This document shows, in pieces, positions 43,139-51,564 of a stretch of 64,000 bases of DNA. The notes under the pieces were generated by a model. The model was given only the letters and a program-made list of their open reading frames with translations, made no database searches and was not told the origin of the DNA. The translations under genes were made by a program, and so were the position numbers. Position 1 is the first letter of the stretch. Each line of letters opens with the position of its first letter. Source of the stretch: VMCP01 sp964527775 (GTDB taxonomy: Bacteria; Bacteroidota; Bacteroidia; NS11-12g; UBA955); NCBI GenBank assembly GCA_964527775.1, contig CAZGQS010000004.1, positions 84,790 through 148,789 on the forward strand. Reading direction: 5' to 3'.

Positions 43139-44131
43139 ATGAAAGCGATAATTCCGGTTGCGGGCATTGGAAGTAGGTTAAAACCTCATACTCAAACTCA
43201 ACCAAAGTCTCTGATTCCTGTTGCTGGTAAGCCTATTTTGGGGCATATCATGGACAATTTAGTTGCAGCAGGTATTGATGAATTTGTGTTCATCATTGGT
43301 TATTTGGGAGACAAGATTGAGCAGTTTCTCACCGAAAACTATGCACAGGTAAAACTGAGTTTTGTCATGCAGACGGTAGGAAAAGGAATTGGACATGCCA
43401 TTTGGTTGGCTAAGAATGAAATTAATGTAGAGGAGCCCGTTTTTATTGTATTGGGCGATACCATTTTTGAAGCTGATTTAAAGGAAGTATTTGCATCGGA
43501 GAACAGCAGACTTGGGGTGAAAAAAGTGGAAGATCCAAGGCTTTTTGGCGTAGCAGAGGTGGAGACAGATGGAAGAATCAAAAAGTTGATTGAAAAGCCC
43601 AAAATTCCTCATTCCAATTTGGCTTTGGTAGGACTTTACTACATCAAAGAAACTGCGGAATTGATGCAGTGCTTGGAGTATAACATCCAAAATGATATTA
43701 GAAACAATAACGAGTTTCACTTAACCGACGCCCTGGAATGTATGATTCAAAAAGGGGTTAGAATGGAAACTTTTCCGGTGTCTACTTGGTTTGATTGCGG
43801 TAAAAAAGAAATCATTTTACAAACCAACAAGACTTTGCTAAAGCGAAGAGAGTTAGGTGATTATAAAAAGTTTACAGATCAAGGTAACATCATTGTACCG
43901 CCAGTTTATATTGCTGAATCGGCTCAAATTGAGAACAGCATTATTGGTCCAGATGTGAGTGTGGGTGCTGATGCTGTCATCTCTCAATCGATTGTGAAAA
44001 ACAGCATTATTGGACAAGGCGCGAGTTTGAAGCATGCAATTATTGAAAATTCTTTGATAGGCAGCGATGCTTCACTTTCCGGTGCGGTTCATTCGTTGAA
44101 TATAGGAGACAGCGCTGAAATTAATCTTTAA
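43139..44131 (+). CDS. Sugar-phosphate nucleotidyltransferase with hexapeptide repeats
   Basis: Activates a sugar 1-phosphate with NTP. 330 residues: an N-terminal nucleotidyltransferase domain with AGIGSRLKPHTQTQPKSLIPV (nucleotide loop) and LGDTIF, and a C-terminal left-handed beta-helix (about 250-325) with hexapeptide repeats such as IGPDVSVGADAVI and IGQGASL. It resembles glucose-1-phosphate thymidylyltransferase (RmlA-like) of the long, hexapeptide-containing class; whether TTP or UTP is used is not visible. murF-alr begins one base after its stop, so cell-wall or surface-glycan use is likely. Confidence 0.9.
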   Translation: MKAIIPVAGIGSRLKPHTQTQPKSLIPVAGKPILGHIMDNLVAAGIDEFVFIIGYLGDKIEQFLTENYAQVKLSFVMQTVGKGIGHAIWLAKNEINVEEPVFIVLGDTIFEADLKEVFASENSRLGVKKVEDPRLFGVAEVETDGRIKKLIEKPKIPHSNLALVGLYYIKETAELMQCLEYNIQNDIRNNNEFHLTDALECMIQKGVRMETFPVSTWFDCGKKEIILQTNKTLLKRRELGDYKKFTDQGNIIVPPVYIAESAQIENSIIGPDVSVGADAVISQSIVKNSIIGQGASLKHAIIENSLIGSDASLSGAVHSLNIGDSAEINL

Positions 44132-44132
44132 A

Positions 44133-46544
44133 ATGTATTCTGCCTCAGATTTAGCTACAATCATGAATGCCCAAATTTGGGCTCATCAATTGAAAGCAGA
44201 GGAGGTTTTTGTAGAAGGCGTTTGCTACGATACGCGAATATCTGAAGGTAGAGGATCTGTATTTTTTGCCCTTAATGGGGATGGTTTTTCGGGGGACATT
44301 TTAACGGCCACTGCGAATGACGGACACAAATATTTATTTGAAGCAGCGTCATCGGGTATTCAGGTTTTTGTGGTCAATAAAATTCCCCAAAATTGGAGTT
44401 TAGAAGGAGTTTTTTTGGTGGTGGCTTCGCCATTAGAAGCTTTGCAAAGATGGGCGGCATTTCATAGAAAAAAATTCACCATTCCTGTTGTAGGAATTAC
44501 TGGAAGCAACGGAAAAACCATCGTTAAAGAATGGTTGGGGGAGTTGCTCCACAATGATTTTAACATTTATAAAAGTCCGAGAAGTTTTAACAGTCAGTTA
44601 GGGGTAGCGGTATCTTTACTAGGCATTAGAGCGCATCATCAAATGGCTTTAATTGAGGCAGGCATTTCTCAAAAAGGGGAAATGTTTCTCTTGTGGGAAA
44701 TGATTCGTCCGTCGTTGACGGTATTAACGGGCTTGGGCTCTGCTCATTCTGATGGATTTGAATCGATACAAGAAAAGGCAGCTGAGAAAATGCTTCTTTG
44801 CAAAGATGCAGATGTGGTTGTCATGCCCTCAGATCAGGCTGACTTGATGCAGGAAGCTTCCAAATGGAGACAGTTTCAACCCATGACTCGATTCATTACC
44901 TGGGGAAAGGCCGAGCGCAGCTCGTTCAACCTTCAAGCCGTGGAGTCTGTTTTTACGGGTCAAAAAATACAATTTACCTACCGAGGTCAACCTCAAGAGT
45001 TGGAAATTTCCATGAATGACGCAGCCAGTGCAAGCAACGCTATGACCTGTTTTTCGGTGTTGTTCGCATTTGAGAGATGGGACATGGGGCACATGGAGAA
45101 GTTTAAGTTTTTGCATCCCATAGGAAATAGAATGTCATTGGAGCGTGGTAAACGCGGGAACATCCTTCTAAATGATAGTTACTCAATGGACTATGAAAGT
45201 TTGATTTTGGCCATTGATTACTTGAAGTCTCATGCTGGTGGACGCAGAATTACGGCGGTGTTGAGTGGGGATTTGAGAGGGGAGAGTTTAGGGGGGAGGT
45301 TAGATGAGGTCATTTGGATTGGGCCAGATGGAGAGTTTAAAAATGTGCAAGAATTGATTGCTTCGGGTAGATTGGATCACCTGGAGAATCAAGGAATTTT
45401 GATAAAGGGAGCTCGTAAATATGAACTGGAGCGGGTGGTAGATAGATTGAAAGGTCTTCTGCATAAGACCGTGATGGAAATCAATTTAGACGCGCTCAAA
45501 AGCAATTTTCGTTATTTCCAGAAAGCCGTGAAACCTGGGGTGAAATTGATGGTGATGGTCAAGGCTCAAGGTTACGGCAGTGGAAGTACAGAAGTAGCGA
45601 AGGAGTTGCAAGATGCTGGTGTTGATTATTTGGGTGTGGCTTATGCTGATGAGGGAGTTGCGTTAAGGGAGGCGGGAATTCATGTACCCATTATGGTTCT
45701 GAATGTGGATGCCTACACGCTGGAAGTTCTAGATAAGTATGCTTTAGAACCGGTCATCTATTCGGTCAATAGTTTGAATGATTATTTGAACGAACGAAAC
45801 GGTAAGTCCGGTAAAATTCACCTAGAAATTGATACAGGAATGCATCGTTTGGGTTTTGAGGGACCAGAAATTTTTGAGGCCATGAAAAATCTTCCTAAAG
45901 AAATTGAAGTGGTCAGTTGTTTCAGTCATTTTTCGGTATCGGAAGATGCGGCTCAAGATGAATTCAGTGAATCTCAGGCTGAAAAATTGATTGAATTTTC
46001 TGCAGAAGTTGAGAGAATTTTGGGCTATACGGTGATGAAGCATATTTGCAATACGGCCGGAATCATTCGCTTTCCGAAGTACCACTTAGATATGGTGCGT
46101 TTGGGTTTGGGGCTATACGGTTTGGACCCTTCGGGTGATAACAATTACAAAATTCGCCCTATTGCTTCTTTAAAAGCCTCTGTTACCCAGATTCGCGAAG
46201 TGAAAAGTGGCGAAGGAATTGGGTATGGACAGAATGATCGTTCAGATAAGGACCGCAAAATTGCTACCATTTCTATGGGCTATGCGGATGGACTTTCACG
46301 CAGATACAGCAGAGGTAACGGTAAGGTTTGGTTGAATGGAAATTTGTGCGCTTTTGTAGGAAATATTTGCATGGACATGGCCATGATAGATGTTACTGAT
46401 GTAGTTTGTAGAGAAGGCGATGTAGTTGAGATTTTTGGTGAGAATCTATCAATAAACGAAGTTGCGAGATGGGGGTCAACCATTTCGTATGAAGTTTTGA
46501 CCGGCATCTCGCAACGAGTTCCACGGGTGTTCGTGGGGGAGTAA
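44133..46544 (+). CDS. Bifunctional MurF ligase / alanine racemase
   Basis: 803 residues joining two steps that supply and add D-Ala-D-Ala to peptidoglycan. N-terminal MurF part (1-about 440) has GITGSNGKTIVKEWL (ATP loop), KSPRSFNSQLGV and LNDSYSMD. From about residue 446 begins an alanine racemase (VMEINLDALKSNFRYF) with the PLP lysine K477 in MVMVKAQGYGSG, the second catalytic base Y717 in MGYADGLSRRYS, and CMDMAMIDVT. This fusion is characteristic of Bacteroidota. Residues around 375-395 (the GDLRGESLGG segment) include one TCCCCCGAA-family site earlier in the gene (44285). Second gene of the operon. Confidence 0.96.
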   Translation: MYSASDLATIMNAQIWAHQLKAEEVFVEGVCYDTRISEGRGSVFFALNGDGFSGDILTATANDGHKYLFEAASSGIQVFVVNKIPQNWSLEGVFLVVASPLEALQRWAAFHRKKFTIPVVGITGSNGKTIVKEWLGELLHNDFNIYKSPRSFNSQLGVAVSLLGIRAHHQMALIEAGISQKGEMFLLWEMIRPSLTVLTGLGSAHSDGFESIQEKAAEKMLLCKDADVVVMPSDQADLMQEASKWRQFQPMTRFITWGKAERSSFNLQAVESVFTGQKIQFTYRGQPQELEISMNDAASASNAMTCFSVLFAFERWDMGHMEKFKFLHPIGNRMSLERGKRGNILLNDSYSMDYESLILAIDYLKSHAGGRRITAVLSGDLRGESLGGRLDEVIWIGPDGEFKNVQELIASGRLDHLENQGILIKGARKYELERVVDRLKGLLHKTVMEINLDALKSNFRYFQKAVKPGVKLMVMVKAQGYGSGSTEVAKELQDAGVDYLGVAYADEGVALREAGIHVPIMVLNVDAYTLEVLDKYALEPVIYSVNSLNDYLNERNGKSGKIHLEIDTGMHRLGFEGPEIFEAMKNLPKEIEVVSCFSHFSVSEDAAQDEFSESQAEKLIEFSAEVERILGYTVMKHICNTAGIIRFPKYHLDMVRLGLGLYGLDPSGDNNYKIRPIASLKASVTQIREVKSGEGIGYGQNDRSDKDRKIATISMGYADGLSRRYSRGNGKVWLNGNLCAFVGNICMDMAMIDVTDVVCREGDVVEIFGENLSINEVARWGSTISYEVLTGISQRVPRVFVGE
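44285..44307. repeat. Inverted weaker copy of the TCCCCCGAA motif
   Basis: TTTTTCGGGGGACATTTT on the plus strand near the start of murF-alr; the core matches but the second A/T-rich arm is shorter. Confidence 0.45.
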
Positions 46545-46546
46545 GG

Positions 46547-47377
46547 TTATTTTTTCACCAAAGAAGTCATGGGTGACTTCAAATTTTGAGTTTTTACGAT
46601 GTCCACTTTCAGAGATCCTACGTAAATATCGGTTTGGATACGTACTGGAATGTGGTTGTCATCATCAGAAACCCAAACAGTCATGGCATCTTTTGATTTG
46701 AAGACACGGTCAACCACCAATTCGGGCTTAAGCTTGATACAGCGAACTTTACCAATGTCGGTTTTGATGGTTTCCTTGCCTACGTACTTGAGTTTCAACT
46801 TATGGATTTGATTGTCAATGTAAATATCTAACGGAAACTCATGTCCAATAGCTTGGTCTGAATAATCTAGGTTTCTAAGGTAGTAGATGGCAGCAGCAAC
46901 GTCTTGGGTATTTTCAGTGATGGGCATTTTTCCTTTTTTATTTTTAAGGAATTTGTCTTTGTGGTTGTAAACCACCACATCTTGAAAATAGTAATCGTTT
47001 TCTCTGACGGTTTTAGCATAGCGCAAAGGAGTATGATTCTCAGCATCTACCCAAGATTCAAACTTATCTCTAACAATGTAAAGCCATTCAAATGAACTGA
47101 GGGTTTCACCTTCAACTTTCAAACTGAGGGCTTTTCTGTTGTTGATCATAATGGGGTCAGAAACGCTCATGTTTACCACAGCAGCATTAACTACTCCATA
47201 GTGAATGCGGTATTTCAGATTTTCATTGGGCTGATAGGCTAATTTGGTTAATTTTTGAGAGAATTGTCCGTGATCAGCAGAAGTATTTTGCATGGGTTCT
47301 GCTTTGTAGGAAATAAGAGAGGCTGCTAATGCCATTCCAGCAATTGCAGCGAATCCGAAAATGTGCAGACGTTTCAT
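46547..47377 (-). CDS. DUF3108 periplasmic protein
   Basis: 276 residues with a signal peptide (MKRLHIFGFAAIAGMALAASL) and then a DUF3108 domain: YQPNENLKYRIHYGVVNAAVVNMSV, TLSSFEWLYIVRDKFESWVD, YYFQDVVVY, AAAIYYLRN and IKLKPELVVDRVF, VWVSDDDNHIPVRIQ. The fold is a periplasmic beta barrel of unknown role, widespread in Gram-negatives. The longer open frame adds 19 residues, but the TATCTTGG box at 47380 falls inside it and the signal peptide begins at 47377. Divergent from selD with 59 bp between start codons. Confidence 0.88.
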   Translation of the reverse strand: MKRLHIFGFAAIAGMALAASLISYKAEPMQNTSADHGQFSQKLTKLAYQPNENLKYRIHYGVVNAAVVNMSVSDPIMINNRKALSLKVEGETLSSFEWLYIVRDKFESWVDAENHTPLRYAKTVRENDYYFQDVVVYNHKDKFLKNKKGKMPITENTQDVAAAIYYLRNLDYSDQAIGHEFPLDIYIDNQIHKLKLKYVGKETIKTDIGKVRCIKLKPELVVDRVFKSKDAMTVWVSDDDNHIPVRIQTDIYVGSLKVDIVKTQNLKSPMTSLVKK

Positions 47378-47379
47378 GC

Positions 47380-47386
47380 CAAGATA
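47380..47386 (-). promoter_or_regulatory. TATCTTG box, DUF3108 gene
   Basis: Minus-strand TATCTTGGC directly before ATG (47377); a shortened TAnnTTG variant with the closest spacing seen in the window. Confidence 0.4.
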
Positions 47387-47423
47387 TACACAAAAACCGT
47401 GCCTATCCCCCAAAACAAAAGAG

Positions 47424-47431
47424 TAAATTTG
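47424..47431 (+). promoter_or_regulatory. TAAATTTG -7 box, selD
   Basis: Perfect TAnnTTTG 5 nt before the ATG at 47437; decides this start over the 36-codon longer open frame that begins at 47329. Confidence 0.6.
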
Positions 47432-47436
47432 CAACT

Positions 47437-48480
47437 ATGCAAGAACAAAGGCCATTGACCCAGTTTTCAAAAGGAAGCGGCTGCGGTTGTAAAATTCAAC
47501 CTGCGGTACTCACAGAGCTATTGAGTGGTCTGAGGGTTGGGGCTGAAAATTTTGACCGAATCTTGGTTGGAAACAATCACAACGATGATTGCTCGGTATA
47601 TGATTTGGGAAACGGACAATATTTGTTGCAAACCGTAGATTTTTTTACTCCTATGGTGAATGATGGTTCTGTTTTTGGGATGGCGGCAGCGGCTAATGCA
47701 CTAAGCGATATTTACGCCATGGGCGGAAAACCCATCATGGCCAATGCCATTTTTGGTTGGCCTATAGATGAGTTAAGTTTGATTGAAGCACGAAAGGTTC
47801 TTCAAGGCGGACATGATATTTGCAAACAGTTTGGTGTACCCTTGGTAGGCGGACACAGCATTGATTCAAAGGACCCGTTGTTTGGATTAAGTGTTACGGG
47901 ATTGGTTTCAGCTGAAAATCTAAAGGTAAATTCTGGTGCCAAGCAAGGTGATGTCATTGTATTAACTAAGTCTTTGGGAATAGGTATCTTGGCAGCAGGA
48001 CATAAACGCGGTTTGAATTCTGCGGAGCAAAATGAGGCCTTGTATTCACATTTGACTCGGGTTAATTCGGTGGGATATGAATTAGGTAAAGTTGCTGGTG
48101 TTCATTCGATGACCGATGTGACCGGATTTGGGTTGTTGGGTCATTTGGTTGAGATTTGTCAAGCCTCGGGGTTGTTTGCAGAACTGAGTGCAGATTTGAT
48201 TCCAAAAATTGAGGAAGCTCGAGCATTGGCCGCACAATTTGTTATGCCCGATAACGCCATGCGCAACTGGAATACCTATGAGAAATATTGTGAAATGAAC
48301 TCAGCCGATGCTTTTGCATGGATAACAGATCCCCAAACAAATGGTGGATTGTTACTTTCTGTTTCAGAAGATTCAGTTAGTAAGGTTCAGGAAATCTTGA
48401 AATCAAACGGCGATGAGTTTCACGTCATCGGAAAGATGATTGAAGTTAGTCGCGATACAGAGTGCTGCGTACGGCTTTGA
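47437..48480 (+). CDS. selD: Selenide, water dikinase (selenophosphate synthetase)
   Basis: Makes selenophosphate from selenide and ATP, the donor for selenocysteine or 2-selenouridine in tRNA. 347 residues from MQEQRPLTQFSKGSGCGCK, aligning with the E. coli N terminus; C16 is the catalytic position (Cys, not Sec) and K19 the conserved lysine. VDFFTPMVNDGSVFGMAAAANALSDIYAMGG and VGGHSIDSKDPLFGLSVTG follow. No selA, selB, selC or selenouridine synthase lies in the window, so the use cannot be told. The last 35 bp overlap the convergent pdhB. Confidence 0.97.
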   Translation: MQEQRPLTQFSKGSGCGCKIQPAVLTELLSGLRVGAENFDRILVGNNHNDDCSVYDLGNGQYLLQTVDFFTPMVNDGSVFGMAAAANALSDIYAMGGKPIMANAIFGWPIDELSLIEARKVLQGGHDICKQFGVPLVGGHSIDSKDPLFGLSVTGLVSAENLKVNSGAKQGDVIVLTKSLGIGILAAGHKRGLNSAEQNEALYSHLTRVNSVGYELGKVAGVHSMTDVTGFGLLGHLVEICQASGLFAELSADLIPKIEEARALAAQFVMPDNAMRNWNTYEKYCEMNSADAFAWITDPQTNGGLLLSVSEDSVSKVQEILKSNGDEFHVIGKMIEVSRDTECCVRL

Positions 48481-49426
48481 TGATTCTTTCTACGCTTGGT
48501 AGATAAGCTTCAACAAAGGTAGGAGCGTAAGGCAAGGAAGTATCCATGCTAGTCACACGGTGTACGGGTGCATCTAGATAATCGAATGCACGACGTTGAA
48601 CAATGTGAGACAACTCTGAGCTGATGCTTGCTAGAGGCCAAGCTTCTTCAACTACAACCAATCTATTTGTTTTCTTCACGCTATTGATCACGGTATCATA
48701 ATCAATGGGGCGAACGGTTCTTAGGTCAATCAATTCAACGCTGATTCCTTGAGTTTGAAGTTCTTTCACGGCATCGTAGCAGCGAAGCATCATTTTACCG
48801 AAGCTTACAATGGTTACGTCTGTTCCTTGCTGAACTACATCTGCAACACCAATAGGGATGGTGTATTCTCCGTCTGGAACCATGCCTTTGAAACCATACA
48901 TTTGCTCACTTTCCATGAAAACCACTGGATTTTCATCGCGGATGGCGCTTTTTAATAGTCCTTTTGCATCTGCAGGATTGGATGGAACCACCACTTTCAA
49001 ACCTGGGGTGTTGGCGTACCAATTTTCGAAATTTTGAGAGTGTTGTTGAGCCAACTGTCCTGCGCTACCTGTAGGTCCGCGGAAAACCATGGGAGCAAGG
49101 AATTGTCCGTTACTCATGGAGTTGATTTTTGCGGCAGAGTTGATGACTTGATCAATAGCCACCAATGAAAAGTTGAAGGTCATGAATTCGCAAATAGGGC
49201 GAAGGCCATTCATGGCTGCACCTACTGCGATACCTGCAAATCCTAATTCAGCGATGGGTGTATCTATAACGCGTTTTGGACCGAATTCGTCGAGCATTCC
49301 TTGGCTCACTTTGTAAGCGCCGTTGTACTCTGCTACTTCTTCTCCCAACAAAAACACGCGTTCATCGGCGCGCATTTCTTCTTGCATGGCTTCGCGAAGT
49401 GCTTCGCGGAATTGAAGTTCTCTCAT
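48446..49426 (-). CDS. pdhB: Pyruvate dehydrogenase E1 component, beta subunit
   Basis: With the alpha subunit (not in the window) it decarboxylates pyruvate using thiamine diphosphate and feeds acetyl groups to E2. 326 residues, usual for the separate beta chain. Signatures: FLLGEEVAEYNGAYKVSQGM, RVIDTPIAELGFAG with the thiamine-activating E60, RGPTGSAGQLAQQHSQNFE, and EEAWPLASISSELSHIVQ. A TATTTTTG box lies 11 nt upstream of the ATG, so it is transcribed alone. The related 2-oxoisovalerate dehydrogenase beta chain is the main alternative. Confidence 0.94.
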   Translation of the reverse strand: MRELQFREALREAMQEEMRADERVFLLGEEVAEYNGAYKVSQGMLDEFGPKRVIDTPIAELGFAGIAVGAAMNGLRPICEFMTFNFSLVAIDQVINSAAKINSMSNGQFLAPMVFRGPTGSAGQLAQQHSQNFENWYANTPGLKVVVPSNPADAKGLLKSAIRDENPVVFMESEQMYGFKGMVPDGEYTIPIGVADVVQQGTDVTIVSFGKMMLRCYDAVKELQTQGISVELIDLRTVRPIDYDTVINSVKKTNRLVVVEEAWPLASISSELSHIVQRRAFDYLDAPVHRVTSMDTSLPYAPTFVEAYLPSVERIIKAVRSTLYRD

Positions 49427-49437
49427 AATTTCGGAGG

Positions 49438-49445
49438 CAAAAATA
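49438..49445 (-). promoter_or_regulatory. TATTTTTG -7 box, pdhB
   Basis: Perfect TAnnTTTG on the minus strand, 11 nt before the ATG at 49426. Confidence 0.5.
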
Positions 49446-49451
49446 ATGAAT

Positions 49452-50018
49452 TCAATTCAATCTCTTGTTCAAAATTCCGAGTACAAAAGCATGTAATTGT
49501 CTTGGCCCAAATTTTCGCCATTCTAGATCATCTAAATCACCCCCAAAATTGAGGTAATAATCTATTCCGTTTGATCGAAATTCATGGAGCACGTGTTCTC
49601 TAAAATTGAGTAGGGCAATCCAACCGTCTTCGCAATCTTGGAACCATTCTTCGTAGTAGCTATCATCGGAAGCATGAAAATTCATGACATTTTCACCAAT
49701 GAGAATGAATTGGTTGATGCCTTCGTGATTTAAAATTTCAACCACTTCTCGTTTGAGCATCATGATGTCGTTGTATAGCGCATCGTTCCACTCGCCAATG
49801 AATTCAATGATGGCAAATCCGTCTTGATAATCGGCAAAAAGAATTTTCAGATAGAGGGTTTGGGAGCCAAAATCATCCCATTGTGGGTGAATGAGGTGAT
49901 TGTACACGGCATTTTCGTAATAAAATTCACTGTACTCGCGTCCATAAAAAGGGGAGCGAGGATCTTCGGCAGCGCTGTATTGGCTGATCCAGGTGAAATG
50001 CGGTTCTAGGCTGTGCAC
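49452..50018 (-). CDS. Conserved acidic protein of unknown function
   Basis: 188 residues, no signal peptide or membrane segment, rich in Asp, Glu, Phe, Tyr and Trp. Notable stretches: YENAVYNHLIHPQWDDFGS, ADYQDGFAIIEFIGEWNDALYNDIMMLKREVV, LIGENVMNFHASDDSYYEEWFQDCEDGWIALLNF and GIDYYLNFGGDLDDLEWRKFGPRQLHAFVLGIL. The LIGENVMNFHASDDSYYEEW block reads like a conserved core. No known family is recognised. The start is a GTG at 50018: TATCTTTG lies exactly 4 nt upstream, and the 28-codon longer frame would run across that box and the divergent gene's start. Confidence 0.65.
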   Translation of the reverse strand: MHSLEPHFTWISQYSAAEDPRSPFYGREYSEFYYENAVYNHLIHPQWDDFGSQTLYLKILFADYQDGFAIIEFIGEWNDALYNDIMMLKREVVEILNHEGINQFILIGENVMNFHASDDSYYEEWFQDCEDGWIALLNFREHVLHEFRSNGIDYYLNFGGDLDDLEWRKFGPRQLHAFVLGILNKRLN

Positions 50019-50022
50019 TTTG

Positions 50023-50030
50023 CAAAGATA
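50023..50030 (-). promoter_or_regulatory. TATCTTTG -7 box, unknown acidic protein
   Basis: Perfect TAnnTTTG on the minus strand, 4 nt before the GTG start at 50018. Confidence 0.6.
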
Positions 50031-50043
50031 TCTTGAAAATACA

Positions 50044-50051
50044 TACCTTCG
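50044..50051 (+). promoter_or_regulatory. TACCTTCG variant promoter, flippase gene
   Basis: TTG (50020-50022), 21 nt, TACCTTCG, 7 nt, GTG (50059). It diverges from the box at 50023; the two start codons are 40 bp apart. Confidence 0.45.
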
Positions 50052-50058
50052 CGGCACT

Positions 50059-51516
50059 GTGCCTCGTTCATTTGTCAAAAATTTGTTGTGGTTGCAAGCC
50101 ATTAATTGGTTGGTGAAACCCCTATGGATTTTATGGATTGAGCGAACGGTTCAAGTGCAGTTGGGCAACGAATGGTACGGAAACTATTTTGTGCATTTCA
50201 ATACGGGACTGTTATTTGCAGTGCTTTTAGACGCTGGGTTGAACTCCTACATTGCTAGGGAGGTTGCCGCTTCAGGTAGAATGAAGCACCCTAAGCGGAT
50301 GTTGTTTTTTAGGCTGATTTTAGGAGGGATTTATGTGTTCTTGGTAGCACTATTTGCTTGGAAGCAGAGTCTGGATTGGAGAATCTTGGGATTTGTAGTG
50401 TTGAATCAGATTTTAGCTTCTTTGGTCTTGATTCAGCGGTCTGTGTTGCAAGGTCGACATTTGTTTGTTTCGGACGGATTTTTGAGTGTAGCTGACCGAT
50501 TTGTTGCCATTTTGGCGAGCGCTTATTTTTTATATGGGTCAGGAGGAAGTTTTAACGGTTTAAATGGAATAGTTGTATTTCTGATTGCGCAAACGGCTGG
50601 ATATTCTTTTGCACTATTGCTAGGAACCTATTTTTTGAGATTCAAAAATGCGGTTAATGATAGAGATTCATTGTCAGATGGAACATCTTGGATGGATTGG
50701 TTTTCTGAGGTCAAATGGTATGTATTGATGGCTCTGTTTATGAGCGTATTTACTAGAATTGATGTCTTGATGATTCGCAATTATTCCAGTGATAACGGAT
50801 TGATTCAGGCGGGTTTGTATGCTCAAGGGTATCGACTTTTAGATGCCGCGCTGATTTTCTCAACGTTGTTGAGTACTCAGTTATTGCCGTTGTTTAGCCA
50901 GAAATTGGCCAAAAAAGAGAATGCCGGTGATTTGGTTTGGGGTAGTTTTAGGTTGGTTTTATGGGTGGGATTGTCGGCATCTGTGGTGGCGTTTACCTTT
51001 GGTGACTGGACTCTAAAATTGCTCTACAAGGAAGACACCCGTGAGGTAAGTTATTGGATATTTTCGTTTTTGATGACATCGTTTATTCCGATGGCGGCAA
51101 TACACGTTTTTGGAACCTTTGTGACAGCCATGGGGAAGTTAAAGTGGTTAACGGGTTCAGCCATTTTGGGAATGATGGTAAATGCAGGATTCAATTATTG
51201 GTTGGTTCCTAAATTGGGTGCGGCAGGTGCAGCACTGGTTTGCTTATTGACTCAAAGTTTGTTTGTTATGATGTGTTTCAGATTGGCTTTAAAGTCAGAA
51301 TATTTCGGCTGGCGCCGGGCGTTTACCATCAAAACGCTGGTGGTTTTTTCGGGATTTATTTTGTTTGTGTCGAAATTTTTACAAAAACGTTCTATTGATA
51401 TAGATTTAGTTACTGAAAATACAGGGGAATTTGGCGGTGATTTGTGGATGGTTTTCAGTTTTGTATTGTTGATGGGAGTTACCTTGTTTTGGGAAGAAAT
51501 TAAAAAGAGAGTGTGA
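50059..51516 (+). CDS. Polysaccharide flippase (Wzx/MOP-superfamily) membrane protein
   Basis: 485 residues with twelve to fourteen hydrophobic segments. The N-terminal FHFNTGLLFAVLLDAGLNSYIAREVAA-like stretch (lacking the FH) and the second-half signature LLSTQLLPLFSQKLAKKE followed by FVTAMGKLKWLTGSAILGMMVNAGFNYWLVPKLGAAGAALVCLLTQ are characteristic of oligosaccharide flippases that move lipid-linked glycan units across the inner membrane. Start chosen as GTG at 50059 from promoter spacing; the longer frame from 49993 would overlap the divergent gene. No other glycan genes flank it directly. Confidence 0.82.
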   Translation: MPRSFVKNLLWLQAINWLVKPLWILWIERTVQVQLGNEWYGNYFVHFNTGLLFAVLLDAGLNSYIAREVAASGRMKHPKRMLFFRLILGGIYVFLVALFAWKQSLDWRILGFVVLNQILASLVLIQRSVLQGRHLFVSDGFLSVADRFVAILASAYFLYGSGGSFNGLNGIVVFLIAQTAGYSFALLLGTYFLRFKNAVNDRDSLSDGTSWMDWFSEVKWYVLMALFMSVFTRIDVLMIRNYSSDNGLIQAGLYAQGYRLLDAALIFSTLLSTQLLPLFSQKLAKKENAGDLVWGSFRLVLWVGLSASVVAFTFGDWTLKLLYKEDTREVSYWIFSFLMTSFIPMAAIHVFGTFVTAMGKLKWLTGSAILGMMVNAGFNYWLVPKLGAAGAALVCLLTQSLFVMMCFRLALKSEYFGWRRAFTIKTLVVFSGFILFVSKFLQKRSIDIDLVTENTGEFGGDLWMVFSFVLLMGVTLFWEEIKKRV

Positions 51517-51548
51517 CGAATGTCATAGTAAGGGCAGTAGGTTAGGGG

Positions 51549-51556
51549 TAACTTGC
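51549..51556 (+). promoter_or_regulatory. TAACTTGC variant -7 box, SQR gene
   Basis: TAACTTGC 8 nt before the ATG at 51565; overlaps the in-frame TTG at 51553, which is thereby rejected as a start. Confidence 0.4.
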
Positions 51557-51564
51557 GCTCAGCT

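Noticed and set aside
47329..47436. 36-codon N-terminal extension of SelD
   Set aside because: It overlaps the divergent DUF3108 gene and its promoter, and E. coli SelD begins at the equivalent of 47437.
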